64,000 bases of DNA from Dryomyza anilis. Its lineage: Eukaryota > Arthropoda > Insecta > Diptera > Dryomyzidae. Under the pieces are notes generated by a model. That model did not search any database and was not told the DNA's origin. It worked only from the letters and a program-made list of their open reading frames with translations. The number at the start of each line of letters is the position of its first letter. Positions within the stretch are counted from its first letter, which is position 1. Of this stretch, positions 1 to 12,249 are shown one piece after another. The position numbers and the translations under genes are program-made. The stretch is from the NCBI GenBank assembly GCA_951804985.1, contig OX638134.1, forward strand, positions 1,674,001-1,738,000, in the 5' to 3' direction.

Positions 1-99
1 ACAAAAAAAAACTTTTGAAATGGTAACTTGCCCCATATAAAAAATTACTACATCTGCATTTATTTTTACTACATTCTGTATTTCCATAAATTATACAGA

Positions 100-640
100 A
101 CAACAAAAAAAATTATCCGCAATTTAAGTATGATTTTCCGATGGATTTCAAGATTCTAATCATGACCTCCTACTCAGTTTTTTCACATTGCCACTAGTTT
201 TTGAGTTATTAATAGAGTTATTATAGAAATATATGTCAATTTTCGTGTTTTTCTACATATTTTGGACTTTAGCTTTTTAAAAATTTAAGTTATCGATCCA
301 ATTTTTTTATATTCCATTGAAAATACTTCAGCTAATATTTTGAAATAAACTACATGAAATTTGGATTAATCTGACAGAAGTTATGACCAGTAAAACACAA
401 AAAAATAATGAATTTAAGGTGTGCCTATTATTTATTGCATAACATATTAAGATTTCAAAATTCAATCAAATCATATATTATATGTGAAACTAGATCCATA
501 ATTTCATGATTTTTCTTACTTTTTTTTACAAATCAGTCTTTAAGTCCTGAGATTAAAGTCAAATTCATGAATTAATAATCATAAAAAAGGCCTCCATTTG
601 TTGTATAGTGTTATTTTTTCTCTTAAATTAAGTATTTTCT
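100..640. repeat. Interspersed repeat, family X, copy 1
   Basis: This stretch is related to 60970-62160. Shared landmarks in the same order are AACAACA, AATTATCCGC, a CATGA(C) then CCTACTCAG block, and at the far end a CATTTGTTGTRTAGTGT block. It has no coding potential. The family is not recognised. It could be a non-autonomous DNA transposon, because its ends both contain ACAACA-type sequence facing inward, but the terminal match is weak. Confidence 0.5.
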
Positions 641-654
641 AAAAAATAATGCCA

Positions 655-960
655 AATATAAAAAAAAATACTAAATTTGCATTTATTTAATATAAATACT
701 TGTGAAAGTGTGTTTAACAAATATATTTTTCTGATGATGAACAAAGAAGCATCACTCAATATACAAGCCTTTATCATTATGAGTGCTGGCGATATCATTT
801 CGCCCTCTCACATTCAGAGTGCGAGTATGTTGTAATAATACAAAAAAAGTTTCTGGAATATTTAGAAAACGAGTTTCTAATACATTGTGTAGTAAAATTC
901 AGTCAAATAAATACAAATGCAATGCTATGATAAATAATTACAATTTTAATGCAAAAACTA
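655..960. repeat. Interspersed repeat shared with 23110-23425
   Basis: Both places show, in order, a TACTAMATYTGCATTTATTT block, an AAGTG...AACAAATATAT block, ATATCATTTCGC, and an AATACATT..ATAGTAAAAT block. The same TACTACATCTGCATTTATT block also stands at about 47-66, so the copy at the window start may have been split by the family X insertion. No open frame is convincing. Confidence 0.5.
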
Positions 961-983
961 ATTTGTCGGGCTCTAGGTTTTTT

Positions 984-1473
984 TATACCCTACACTAAGA
1001 GTGAAAGGGTATATTCAGTTTGGTACGCCGTTTGTAACACCCAGAAAGAAGCATCTCCTGTATGGAAAAGTATTCTTGTATTCTTGATCAGCATGACCCA
1101 CCCCCTGAGTCGATTTAACGATGTCCGTATGTCCGTCTGTCTGTCCGTTTGTCTGTCTATCCCTCTGTATGTCTGTTGAAATCACGATTACAGAAAAAGT
1201 AGAAGAGATAGAACAATGAAACTTTAGATTTAAATTACGTATATATCTAAGATGTCTGAATAAGAAAATTCAGGTCTATTGTGACCTGAGAACCGACCAC
1301 TTATGTTCAAATACCTCATATAAAATGAAAATCTACAGATCAATATTACTCTTCAGCGATTGAAAGTTTGTAGTAATTTTCAGGATTCGTATACCCTTGT
1401 GACGTATATACCACTTTGACTGGTAACCACACATATGTGTAGGGTATTTATAGTCGGCTTAGATCGACTATAA
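984..1473 (+). mobile_element. Non-autonomous interspersed element with CCCTACAC ends
   Basis: It begins TATACCCTACAC and ends GTGTAGGGTATTTATAGTCG followed by GATCGACTATAA, so the ends are inverted copies and the tail carries a small TAGTCG/CGACTA hairpin. Inside are GTTTGTAACACCCAGAAAG, CTTGATCAGCATGACC, GAGTCGATTTA and a GTCCGTCTGTCTG run at about 1120-1165. From memory this layout is abundant in higher-fly genomes. Fragments of the GTCCGTCTG module also occur near 9913-9957 and 22855-22920. Confidence 0.65.
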
Positions 1474-3119
1474 TTTTGATAATCCTAACTATCATAATAA
1501 CACCTACTTTAAAATTTGCCATGTGATCTAACCTTCCCAACTGGTTTTACTTTACAAACATTTTTATTGAAACAAATTTGTCGAAAAAAATGTTGGTATA
1601 AATTATTTTAGAGCAAAACATTGGTTTTGTCGAACATTTTTTTTTTTAATTTGTAATTTTTAGAAACAAATATTTTAATAAATTTTCACCTTTTTTTATT
1701 TTTCTTTTGAAAATCAATTTTTTTTTTTTAAATGTTTATCATACATTTTTTTATTATAAAAATAATTATATTCGGGTTTCCGCGTCTTTAGGTTTTTTCT
1801 GCTCTACTGTGCCATGGTCTGTGTGAAGAAGAAAATTATGATGTTGCTGATAGAGCAGATGGAACTGCTGTCAGTGATGACGACGACGAAGACGACGTTG
1901 TCAATGATGATGATTACGTCGTCCCTGCATTGCGTTGCCAACGCACACATAATATTTATGCATGGATCAAAGATCAAAATGAATATTTTATTTGATATCG
2001 AGCAAATATACTACAACAAAAGTATTTTAAAGCGAATACTCATGGGAATGTGTATTAAGCTGTGGTTTTTGTTGTTGCTATTGCTATGTCGTTGTTACCA
2101 CTACCCCTTGAGTTCTATTGAAATCCTTGTGCAATCTTGCCAATATTTTGTTCGGGTATGAGTAACAAATAAAATCACTTTTGAAAAACGCATTATTAAG
2201 TGGATAAACGTGGCTAAAGGCGCCGACAAATGCTCTGCGGTTGCAAAGTATTCTCTAAATGTGAAGAATTCCAAGGTAAATTTTTAATATTTTTTTTATA
2301 TTTGCTACAAAATTCTTGCAAATAATCGAGTGCTCTAATCGCAATCATAGAATTTTTTTTGTTGAACTTGTATAGCATACCAAGTGGCATCCATCGACCA
2401 CATTGAAAACTGTTGCTAATGCTCGTTTCATATGCAAATTTTATTTTCATTACAACAACAGCAATAGCAACATGCAGCAACATAAAATTGATAAGAGCAG
2501 CAGCAGCAACAATGACACCATCGTCACCAGCAGCAACGCCATTGTTTTGCTCATCAGCGTCACTTTGCATGGCTTCCAATCAGCATCTCAATCCTTCACT
2601 TCAAACCCCCCACCCCTTCACTTCAGCCCATACTATAAATGTTGCTGCCAGTTCCATGAACGTTTCTAAATTTCTGACCATCACAGTCACTCGGTGCTTC
2701 TACTTCCCCGTGTTGTTTCATCGTTATTTATTCAGGCTACCCCCGTTATATTTCCCTCAATATTATGCCACGTTTACTCTCAGCATTCAACCCGTTGTGC
2801 GGTTTGACTTTTTCACTAATCCGTTATGCTTTGGAATTTATAGCTTTTGTTCTTTAACCTATTGGTTTATTTTGAACTTTTTTAGGAGGATGTCAGCGAA
2901 AGGACTTTATAGGGTTTTTGAATTTTAGATCTTGTTAGTGATCTGTTTTCGAAACAGAGACGTGAATTTATGTTGATTTTTTTTTTGTGAAATTTAAAAA
3001 TGAGTTACAAAAATTTATTAGAACCTGAAATAATTCAAATGAATCAATATAAAATTGTGTAAAACCAAATTAGAGCAAATAATATATGTTTTAATTTTTT
3101 TTTCAAATAATATAAAACA
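1474..3119. other. Gene-free stretch, AT-rich with trinucleotide runs
   Basis: I see no gene. There are poly-T tracts at 1637-1735, a GACGACGACGAAG run at about 1879 and AGCAGCAGCAAC runs at about 2497 and 2530. The run of open frames at 2400-2930 comes from these simple repeats and has no domain, signal or splice support. Confidence 0.5.
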
Positions 3120-5116
3120 AATAGAAATAAATATAGGAATAAAAAATAATTAAGCAAAGGAATACAAATCAAATTAAATCAAATAATCAAAATCAAACGA
3201 AAATCAATCAAATAAAATGAAATCAAATCAGAAAATTTCAACTGAACTCAAACAAAATAACAAAAATTGGAATCAATTGAAATGAATTGAAATGAATTGA
3301 AATAAAAATAAAATAAAAACTCAAACAAAATAACAAAAATTGGAATCAAATGAAATTAATTGAAATGTATTGAATTGAAATGAATTGAAATGAAGTAAAA
3401 ATAAAAAAAATAAAATAAAAATTGGAATCAATTGAAATTAATTGAAATGAATTGAAATGAATTGAAATGAATTAAAATTAATTGAAATGTATTGAAATGA
3501 ATTGAAATGAATTAAAATGAAGTAAAAATAAAGTAAAATAAAATAAAAATAAAAATAAAAATTTGAATCAATTAAAATTAATTGAAATTAATTGAAATGA
3601 ATTGAAATGAATTAAAATGAATTGAAATTAATTGAAATTAATTGAAATTAATTGAAATAAAAATAAAAACAACAAAAATTGGAATCAAATGAAATTAATT
3701 GAAATGTATTGAAATGAATTGAAATGAATTGAAATGAATTAAAATGAATTGAAATGAATTGAAATGAAAAAAAAATAAAAAAAAAAATAAAATAAAATAA
3801 AAACTCAAACAAAATAACAAAAATTGGAAACAAATGAAATTAATTGAAATGTATTGAAATGAATTGAAATGAATGTAATGAATTGAAATGAATTGAAATG
3901 AATTGAAATGAAGTAAAAATAAAAAAAAAATAAAAATAAAAAAAAAAATTGGAATCAATTGAAATTAATTGAAATTAATTGAAATGAATTGAAATGAATT
4001 GAAATGAATTGAAATGAATTGAAATGAATTGAAATGAATTGAAATGAATTGAAATGAATTGAAATGAATTGAAATGAATTGAAATTAATTGAAATGAATT
4101 GAAATGAATTGAAATGAATTGAAATGAATTGAAATGAATTGAAATGAATTGAAATGAATTGAAATGAATTGAAATGAATTGAAATGAATTGAAATGAATT
4201 GAAATGAATTGAAATGAATTGAAATGAATTGAAATGAATTGAAATGAATTGAATTGAATTGAATTGAATTGAATTGAAATGAAATGAAAATAAAATAAAA
4301 TTAAATTAAATAAAAAAAATAAAATAAAAACTCAAACAAAATAACAAAAATTGGAATCAAATGAAATGAATTGAAATGAAATTAAATTAAAATAAAATAA
4401 AAAAAATAAAATAAAAACTCAAACAAAATAACAAAAATTGGAATGAAATGAATTGAAATGAATTGAAATGAATTGAAATGAATTGAAATGAATTGAAATG
4501 AATTGAAATGAAATGAATTGAAATGAATTGAAATGATTTGAAATGAATTGAAATGAATTGAAATGAATTGAAATGAATTGAAATGAATTGAAATGAATTG
4601 ACATGAATTGAAATGAATTGAAATGAATTGAAATGAATTGAAATGAATTGAAATGAATTGAAATGAATTGAAATGAATTGAAATGAATTGAAATGAATTG
4701 AAATGAATTGAAATGAATTGAAATGAATTAAAATGAATTGAAATGAATTGAAATGAATTGAAATGAATTGAAATGAAATAAAAATAAAATAAAATAAAAT
4801 AAAATAAAATAAAATAAAATAAAAAAAAATAAAACAAAATAAAATAAAATAACAAAAATTGGAATCAAATGAATTGAAATGAATTGAAATGAATTGAAAT
4901 GAATTGAAATGAATTGAAATGAATTGAAATGAAATGAATTGAAATGAAATGAAATGAAATGAAATGAAATGAATTGAAATGAATTGAAATGAATTGAAAT
5001 GAAATGAAATAAAATAAAAATAAAATAAAAACTTAAACAAAATAACAAAAATTGGAATCAAATGAAATTAATTGAAATGAATTGAAATTAATTGAAATGA
5101 ATTGAAATGAAGTAAA

Positions 5117-5147
<31 letters not shown>

Positions 5148-5230
5148 TAAAAATTAAATTGAATTAAATTAAATTAAATTACATTACATTATATTACATT
5201 AAATTAAATTTAAATAAATTAAATCGTGTC
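3120..5230. repeat. Long array of a 10-bp repeat (AATTGAAATG)
   Basis: The core is AATTGAAATG in tandem, nearly perfect at 3980-4255 and 4440-4780, with AATTAAAATG, AATGAAATG and GATTTGAAATG variants. It is interrupted about ten times by a landmark block reading CTCAAACAAAATAACAAAAA then TTGGAATCAAATG (near 3247, 3320, 3668, 3802, 4331, 4418, 4840 and 5030), next to AAAATAAAAT-rich spacers. The array is therefore a higher-order repeat. Because the unit is 10 bp, all minus-strand frames stay open and spell Ile-Ser-Ile-His-Phe-Asn-Ser-Phe-Gln-Phe repeats; these are not genes. Confidence 0.95.
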
Positions 5231-5606
5231 AAAACAAAAATTTAATTAAAAGATAGCCACAGTCATCAAATTTGGCCCAGTGATGTATATGGTGGTTATT
5301 TATCTTTTTGCCAAATGTGGCCGGTATTGAACATAGGGGCGTGACACCTTCCATATAAACAAAACTTTAAAAATGCTCCTGACCTGCTGCAGAGTTGTAA
5401 AAATCGAAACCTTTTTTTTTTAAATTGTTCGAAAAAAAACGCATTGTTCAAAAACAACAACAAAAAAATAATTTTAAATGTTTGTCCGATATTTTTAACA
5501 AACAAACTAATAAAATATATTCAAATAAAATTTAAAATGTTTTATTTCTCTATTTTAAAACATTGCAATTAAAAAATAATAAATAAACCTATTTAAAACA
5601 AAATAC
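5231..5606. other. Gene-free stretch, possible Helitron-like fragment
   Basis: No gene is visible. At 5330-5355 the text GGGGCGTGACACCTTCCATA resembles the GGGCGTGGTACCTCCCATAC block inside the Helitron at 12250-13131, so this may be a decayed fragment of that family. The resemblance is short and the call weak. Confidence 0.3.
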
Positions 5607-5608
5607 TA

Positions 5609-6640
5609 CACTCAAAATAAAATCTTCTGGAAATACACGAAATCGGTTGTGATTTTTATGAAAAAATTCGATAAATTTATCCACGAAATATTTCGTAAAA
5701 TACACGAAATAACTTTCGTAAATTTCTGATAAAATTACGAATATTAATTGTTTATTTTACGAAACTAGTCGAAGATTTTATCTATGAAAGGCATTCGTAC
5801 ATAATACGAAAGATTCGTAATTTATTGAATATTTGTCTACCTTTTTACGAATATATTCGCTCGTAATTTTGATGATAACATTCGTATATTTATGAAACAT
5901 ATGAAACATTTTACGAATTTTTCGTAAAATACACGAATACTTCGTTTAAAAAAAACTGACGATGAAAATGACGACTCATAAAAATACGAAAAATATGAAA
6001 TATTATACTTTTGAACTTTTGACGCAAACATAACTAATACAGAATACATTTTAAATCTTTTGGTCTTTTTAACAATCTATTTGCGATACCAATTAAATAA
6101 AATATTTTGTTTAAAAAAACTCTTGATGAAAATGACGATTCATTCATAAAAATATGAAACATTATGCACTGTCTTAATACTTTTTCAATTTTTGACACAA
6201 ACAGAACTCATTTCAAAACTGTTTATATTTTATAACTATCTGCTTGCGACCGTGATACCAATTTTATAAAATTCAGCTTCAAGTTACTATTTGACGCAAC
6301 TGATTACTGTTTTTACTAATGATTCGTTAAATTTTACATAAGGCCTCAAAAATTACGAAAGTTTAGTAATTTATTCGTAAAATATGTTATTCTTTCGTAA
6401 AAAAATGTAATAGAAAATAATATAACGAAGTTTCGTAATTTCAATGAAATATTTGTAAATTTTGTTGTTTTTTTAATTTTACGAATATTGATACGTAATA
6501 TATACGAATCGTTCGTAAAAAACAAATAACAAAATAAAAAAAATATATATAAATTATAAATGTTTCGTGTATTCTACGAATTATTCGTGTTAAATTACAA
6601 AAACATATTTCGTAAAATGCCCTAGAAATTATTTTGAGTG
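5609..6640. mobile_element. TA-flanked MITE with CACTCAAAATAA ends
   Basis: The left end reads CACTCAAAATAAAATCTTCT and the right end, reverse complemented, reads CACTCAAAATAATTTCTAG. Each end is flanked by TA, giving a TA target duplication (5607-5608 and 6641-6642). The 1.03 kb interior has no coding frame and is packed with TTCGTAA/TTACGAA and TACACGAAAT words on both strands, so it can fold on itself many times. The TA target suggests Tc1/mariner-type mobilisation; that is inference. Confidence 0.85.
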
Positions 6641-6642
6641 TA

Positions 6643-7876
6643 TTATATAAAACTAAGTTAAAATAGAATAAAAAAAGTATTGAATAATTTAAGCCACAGT
6701 TTAGTTGCTCGAGGCCGTTTTTCGGTGGCTCTCTATAAAACTGACTCTCGTTGAACTCGTTTAACTTTCATGACTTTTTTTTCGAACAAAAACTTTGCAT
6801 AAATTTTCACACTCACACACAGTCACACACACTCCTACTCTAACACACACACACATGTATGCATAAAAGTTAACAACGAAAATAATTCAATTAAAACACT
6901 TTTCGCAACATCGCATGGCAGCTGACAATTACGAAATTAAACACAAATAACAAGGACTAGAACATGACTAGAAGAAGATGAATAAATACTGGTGAATGAG
7001 GAGGAGGAGGTAAAAAAAGAAGGCGGCGAGTAGGAGGCAACAACGCAGCGTAACGAGCGATGAAGCATACGAAGGATACAGCGCTGCACAGAGTGGCCGG
7101 CCGCAGGCTATGAAAACAAAAGCGCGCCATGTATGGTGTCGGCGTTGCCAACAAGAAGTTGGAAAATAATGTCGCCCCATTGTGTTATAATTGTTGTTGC
7201 AGTTGCTACTACTACTGCTGCTGCTGCTACTACTACTACTGATGATCATGATGTTGGTGTTAGTGTTGGTGTGACCATTAAGCCACAAAGTAGCTTTTGC
7301 CTGCAGCCAAAAGCTTAACTTAAACACAGGAGTGTATTATAAATTAAGCACAAAATCACACAGACAGACAGACAAACAGATAGACACGCAGCCAGACAGA
7401 CAAAATGACACGCACACCAAGGACTCGTGCTGATTGGCTTTGTTGTCTTAAGTGATTAGCATGCATGCATATATATGTCCGTCTAAACAGACGGACTGTC
7501 TATGCAAATCAGCTGATATTTGTATATATATTCGTGTGCAATTTGAGGCAAAGCTTCAATAATAAAATGTTTAAATTGCATTTTTATAACAGCCTTAAAT
7601 TCATCCTCCAAAGCATCGTTTTGCGTTGGTCCTGCCGGCAAATGTCATGCAACGCCAAGTGGTTCACTAAACGTTCATCAAGTCCTGTTGAAATTTATGA
7701 CACCCTCGTATTCGACAAGCAGTGTAAATACCGCCTACACAATCACAGTGCAATTGTAACAAATATGAATGGCTATGGACACACTCAGGTTTATCAAGAC
7801 ATAACCCACTGGGAAATGTTTTTATATATGATAGGTAACGCTGTTAAATTTTTCAGTAGTCGTTATCAATATCATA
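6643..7876. other. Gene-free stretch with simple repeats
   Basis: No supported gene. It contains CA-rich runs at 6810-6860, a (CTA/CTG)n trinucleotide block at about 7205-7243 and a CAGACAGACAGAC run at 7359-7400. The open frame at 7465-8052 runs into the small MITE at 7877-7978 and has no recognisable domain. Confidence 0.5.
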
Positions 7877-7978
7877 CACAGAATAACAAATTCATCAATA
7901 TGATGAATTTATTCATATATATTATGAATTTTTCTACCAACTGCAAGATTCATCACATTGATACCATTTTTTTCTGTG
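7877..7978. mobile_element. Small MITE with CACAG ends
   Basis: The left end is CACAGAATAACAAATTCATC, and the right end reverse complemented is CACAGAAAAAAATGGTATCA. The interior contains TTCATCAATATGATGAA and TTATTCATATATATTATGAA. The same words recur in the long element at 11911-13494 and at 33235-33480, so this is a short internal-deletion copy of that family. Confidence 0.7.
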
Positions 7979-8848
7979 AGGGTTTAAATGGCATGGCAAT
8001 TAAATTCCAAAACGTCCGATCTTTGCTAAAACTATCGCATTTTGGTATTTAAATGCTGTCTTGATTTCCAAATTCTCACTATTTGCTTACTAAATGCTAC
8101 TGAAATTCAAATATCAATTCACGAATAAAACTATTTTAAATTGCATAATAATACGAAAGTTTAAAAGTTATATAAACCACCTATTTTTATTTTAGGGCAC
8201 TTCAGGGTTACTTAAAATTATAAACATTTTACCGCGGGTAAAAATACTCCTAATATATTTCTAAATAATAATGAAATCTTTCTGGATTAGGTTAACTAGG
8301 TTTATATTAGTGACTGGTTGCTTTGGTATCAGTTCTGTGACCGGTTAATTTAGGACGATTTCAATACCTTTGGTACATGATCTTGAACGCCAGTTCTATG
8401 ATAGGTCCAAATGTCTGCATGAGGTGTTGATTCACCCTCCCTATAGTAAGTCCTATAGACAACACTATGTAAAAGTAACCGCTTGGTTTCATATAAAAAT
8501 TCAGAACTACAACCGGTACACTGTCTCCGGTTTTTCGGTCACGTACCTAAATCTCTACGAAATTTTCATCGAAAAAAAATGTGTTCGATTTTTTTTTCGA
8601 TTATTATTTTTTTTCGAAAAAAAATGTATCCGATTTTTTTTCAAACAACATTTTGTATTTGTCAAAAAAAAATTTTTTTTTCTAAATTTGTTTTTGTCAA
8701 AAAAGTATTTTTTTTTTGTATTTTTTTGAAACATTTTTTTTTTTGGTGGAAAAAAAAAGAAAGTGTTAATTAAAAATATTATATAATTTCATGAAAATAA
8801 TTATTACGGCTTCGGATAAAAATTGAAACGGTACCAAATGGTTTTATT
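7979..8848. other. Gene-free stretch, poly-T rich
   Basis: No supported gene. At 8565-8770 repeated TTTTTTTCGA and AAAAAAAATG words produce spurious Phe/Lys-rich open frames. Confidence 0.5.
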
Positions 8849-8850
8849 TA

Positions 8851-9466
8851 CACTAAGAAAAAAACTACGTAATAAAATTAAACAAAATCTATTTAAATTT
8901 GATTTAAATACTTTTGTAATAAAAAAAGTAATATTCTATACAAAAATATATTACGTACGTATTTAATTTCAAATTAAATAAAAAGTATTTAATTTTATTA
9001 CGTACACAATTAAATTAATTATTTCAAAAAAATTATATTATAGAAATATTTTTAACATTATTAAAGTTTGATTTTTGAAAGTAACCACGACAAAATTATG
9101 TAATCTGTGGTCATTGTCCAACCTATAAAACCACCGTGAGTGATAAAAATTTCGAAAAAACTAAAAAAAATAATAATTTTATCTTTTCCTAAACTTCTTT
9201 ACAAGAAATAAATAGTTTTAAAATATTAATTGACATGTTTATGATCTTCTGATTAAATTAAAATTTTATTATCTTAATAAAAAGTAATAAATAGTATTTA
9301 CATCAAATTTTATTACCTACGTAATAAATTAAAAAAAAAAGTATTTACTTCAATTTTCAATAAAAAGTATTTAATTTAAATAAAAAAGACAACGGGTGAA
9401 AAACGTGTCGAAAAGTATTTAAATTTATTACTATTTTATTTAATTTTATTACGTTTTCCCTCAGTG
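8851..9466. mobile_element. TA-flanked MITE with CACTRAGRRAAAA ends
   Basis: The left end is CACTAAGAAAAAAACTACGT and the right end reverse complemented is CACTGAGGGAAAACGTAATA. Both are flanked by TA (8849-8850 and 9467-9468). The 616-bp interior repeats AAAAAGTATTTAATTTTATT and ATTACGTACG words in both orientations. It is non-coding. It is similar in design to the element at 5609-6640 but its sequence is different. Confidence 0.85.
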
Positions 9467-9468
9467 TA

Positions 9469-11219
9469 CGGTTGTAATTACTTCTTTAATCTAGAAGTCA
9501 ACTATTATTGGATTTTTTCATTTGCATTGGTTGGTATTTACATGGAGTTTATTTAATTTTAACTTTGATTAAGTCTTTATAAAATAAACCCCATATTTTA
9601 AGAATACTTTTTTGCAATTTTAAGATATTTAATTTCCTTGCCAATATTAAAATTTTGTACTCAAACAATTTTACTACTTATTTTAAATTTCGCACTGGGA
9701 TAAAACACATGCAGACCTCTCCATCACCTCATGCCACCGCAGTGCCTGAGAATTTATTTGCGCCCATTTATAGTTGCCTCCGACCGAACGGACGAGCAAC
9801 ACTGACACACGGTACGTTTGTGACATTTGGCAACCCTTTTTTTGCGGTGTCAATTTTTTATTGCCAACCTTAAAATACCTTTGCATGCGTCGGACTCAAT
9901 GTAAGGACACATATGTCCGTCTGTTTGTCTGTCGGTTTGTCGGTTTGTTTGTCTGTGCTACAAGTCCAACGCCCGACATAATTAAAGCACATTAATCACC
10001 AGCTGATTCACTGTGACTGGTTGTACTTCTTGTTGTTTTTGTTGTCGTTGTTGAAGTTAGAGTTGTCGTAGGTGATGGTAACGGTGTATTTTACAGTTTA
10101 CAGTCTCGTGTCACAGTTGGTGACTTTTGTGCGGTAACGCCACGGGACTGAGACCTAAGAGGACCGCAGGCAATTTATGCAAATCGCATTTTGTATTTGT
10201 TTAAAAAATATTTAATGCTTGGAAAAAGTTTACACTAAATGCGCCTGAGGGACCTTTAAAGATCCCCCGCCTGCTTCAATTGTTGCTTGGCCAAAATGAT
10301 CGACTCTTTTTTAAATTTAGCAGCACGTATTTGAAATTTTTTTATTTTAATTTTTTATTTCGTTTTTTTTTTGTATCCTGCGAGCCTTGCCGTATCCTGT
10401 GCTTTCACACACCGACGAACATAAATAGCAACGTGACAAAATATGCACGCTGTGTGCGCCACAAATGTCCAGTGGCAACATTTTGTAAACGTTTTACCGT
10501 TTTTTCGTTTCACTTTTTTTTTGCATTTTCTGATCTATTTTTTTATTTTTTTCATTTTTGTACTCAATTAACGTTTTTAAAAGCGGTGTTACATATGAAG
10601 CAATAAAGCTGAAGAATATGGTGCATGAATTTTTTAAATACAACATAAATTTTATAAAATATGAAATTGTAAAAATTTAATATTATTTAAAATGTTCAAT
10701 TTTTTTGTAAACAATTTACGGTGGGCGCTCTGTCGATAACATCACAATATCGGGACAGTTTGTGTGATTTTTTGTTTCAACGTCGTTTTTTGCGTCCTTG
10801 CAATTGGCAAATTGCCAGACTTTTGTTCCTGTGCGCCGCTGATAGCGGACAGCTTGATACCGTGTGACAAGTGCGGCTCAATAAGTCTCCGGAGATGTTT
10901 TTTTGCGCCAGATTTAATGGAGATTTTTTTTAGCTATTTAAAGAGTAAATATTTCAAGCTTTTCGCGTTTGTGTGGAGCTCGAATTATTTATTGCATTTT
11001 ATAGTTGGCATATTTGAAACATTTAAAATTTTAAAAATTAGGTATTTTTCATTTGAGACGCTCAGTGCCAATGTAGTCTAAATTGATCTAAATATTTTTT
11101 CAGAGCAAATTCGAGATAATGTTGTATCCCATTTTTGCTCTGACTTTTTTTTGTATCATTCTTACTCAAAGAACATTTCAGTGATATAGGAAAACAATAA
11201 GTATTAATTGAAATCAAGG
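9469..11219. other. Gene-free stretch
   Basis: I see no gene. A GTCCGTCTGTTTGTCTGTCG fragment (about 9915) resembles the module in the element at 984-1473. The 10280-11081 open frames are AT-driven, with no domain. Confidence 0.45.
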
Positions 11220-11485
11220 TTCAAAACCCTTTAGATTCTGGTTACAAAAATCGAAACGGTTCCGATTGCGGTTCTTTGCGGTCCCTGACAGTGTCTAAAA
11301 TATCGGTTCCAGTTCTGATTCGAAGATTTTTAAACTAGCGGTTCCGATTCGGTTCCAACCAAAAAAAAAAATATATATGGATTCTAATTCCAGTTCCGGT
11401 TCCACAGATTTTTAAATATCGGATTACGGTTCCGGTTCCAAAAATCAAAACGGTTTCGATTTCGGTTCTATGCGGTCCCTGATTT
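11220..11485. repeat. CGGTTCCGATTCCGGTTCC-type short-period repeat
   Basis: Words such as GGTTCCGATT, CGGTTCCGGTTCC and TGCGGTCCCTGA recur several times (GCGGTCCCTGA at about 11279 and 11472, roughly 190 bp apart). The same vocabulary fills the interior of the hAT-type element at 16464-17323, so this is probably a decayed relative or internal fragment of it. Confidence 0.6.
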
Positions 11486-12249
11486 ATTAATAAAATATTT
11501 ATAAAATATTTTAAAATTATTTTATATATACAATTTTTTTGGAAATTTTTTTTGTCTAACATTTTTTTTTTTGAAAATATTTTTCTTTTATTGGAATTTT
11601 TATCGATATGGATTTTGATAAAATATATCTCAGATTTTAACTGAAATAGAAATGTGAAATACATTTTATGTGCTTCGAAGAATAATTCTTCGGCAATGAA
11701 ATCTCTGGAAAATAATTGTCCGGGAAAAAATTGTTTCGGAAAACAAAGGTTTGTTGGTAAATCCTTGGAGAATAATTATGTGAGAAAGAATTTTCTCTAG
11801 GAAAAATTCTCTCGGGAATAAATTGTCACGGAAGGATAGTCTGGGGAAAAATTGTCCGAGGATAAGATGTATTTGAAAAAAATTGTTGGTTAGAGAATTG
11901 TTTGCTGGTTCACAGAAAAAAAATGTACATCATTTTGTTGAATTCCGTTTTTCAAACCATGATTCATTGTATTGACGAACCATTCATAATATTAATGACT
12001 AACGACTTCAATGTTACGAATGCGATCATAAATATGATGAACGCTTGGTAACTGTCGAAAAAGTGTTCTTCATTATGATGAACTGCATGTGAAGAATACG
12101 TTATCATATTAATGAACAAATACATAAAATACAACATATTTTACAACATATTGAAGAATGCTATTCATCAAACCAAATTTCAATCAAAATACTTTTTTTC
12201 GTTCATTTTTTGCCGTACTTCTCAGTTCTCAAGTAGTTCTTGTATGTTA

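Noticed and set aside
2413..2928. 171-codon open frame
   Set aside because: Composed of simple repeats (AGCAGCAGCAAC) and AT-rich sequence; no conserved domain, and the overlapping frames on both strands are equally open.
3648..5061. Minus-strand frames of 61-224 codons rich in Ile-Ser-Ile-His-Phe-Asn-Ser-Phe-Gln-Phe
   Set aside because: They are translations of the 10-bp satellite, which never meets a stop in these frames. No start context, domain or splice signal.
8370..8773. Phe/Lys-rich frames
   Set aside because: Caused by poly-T and TTTTCGA repeats.
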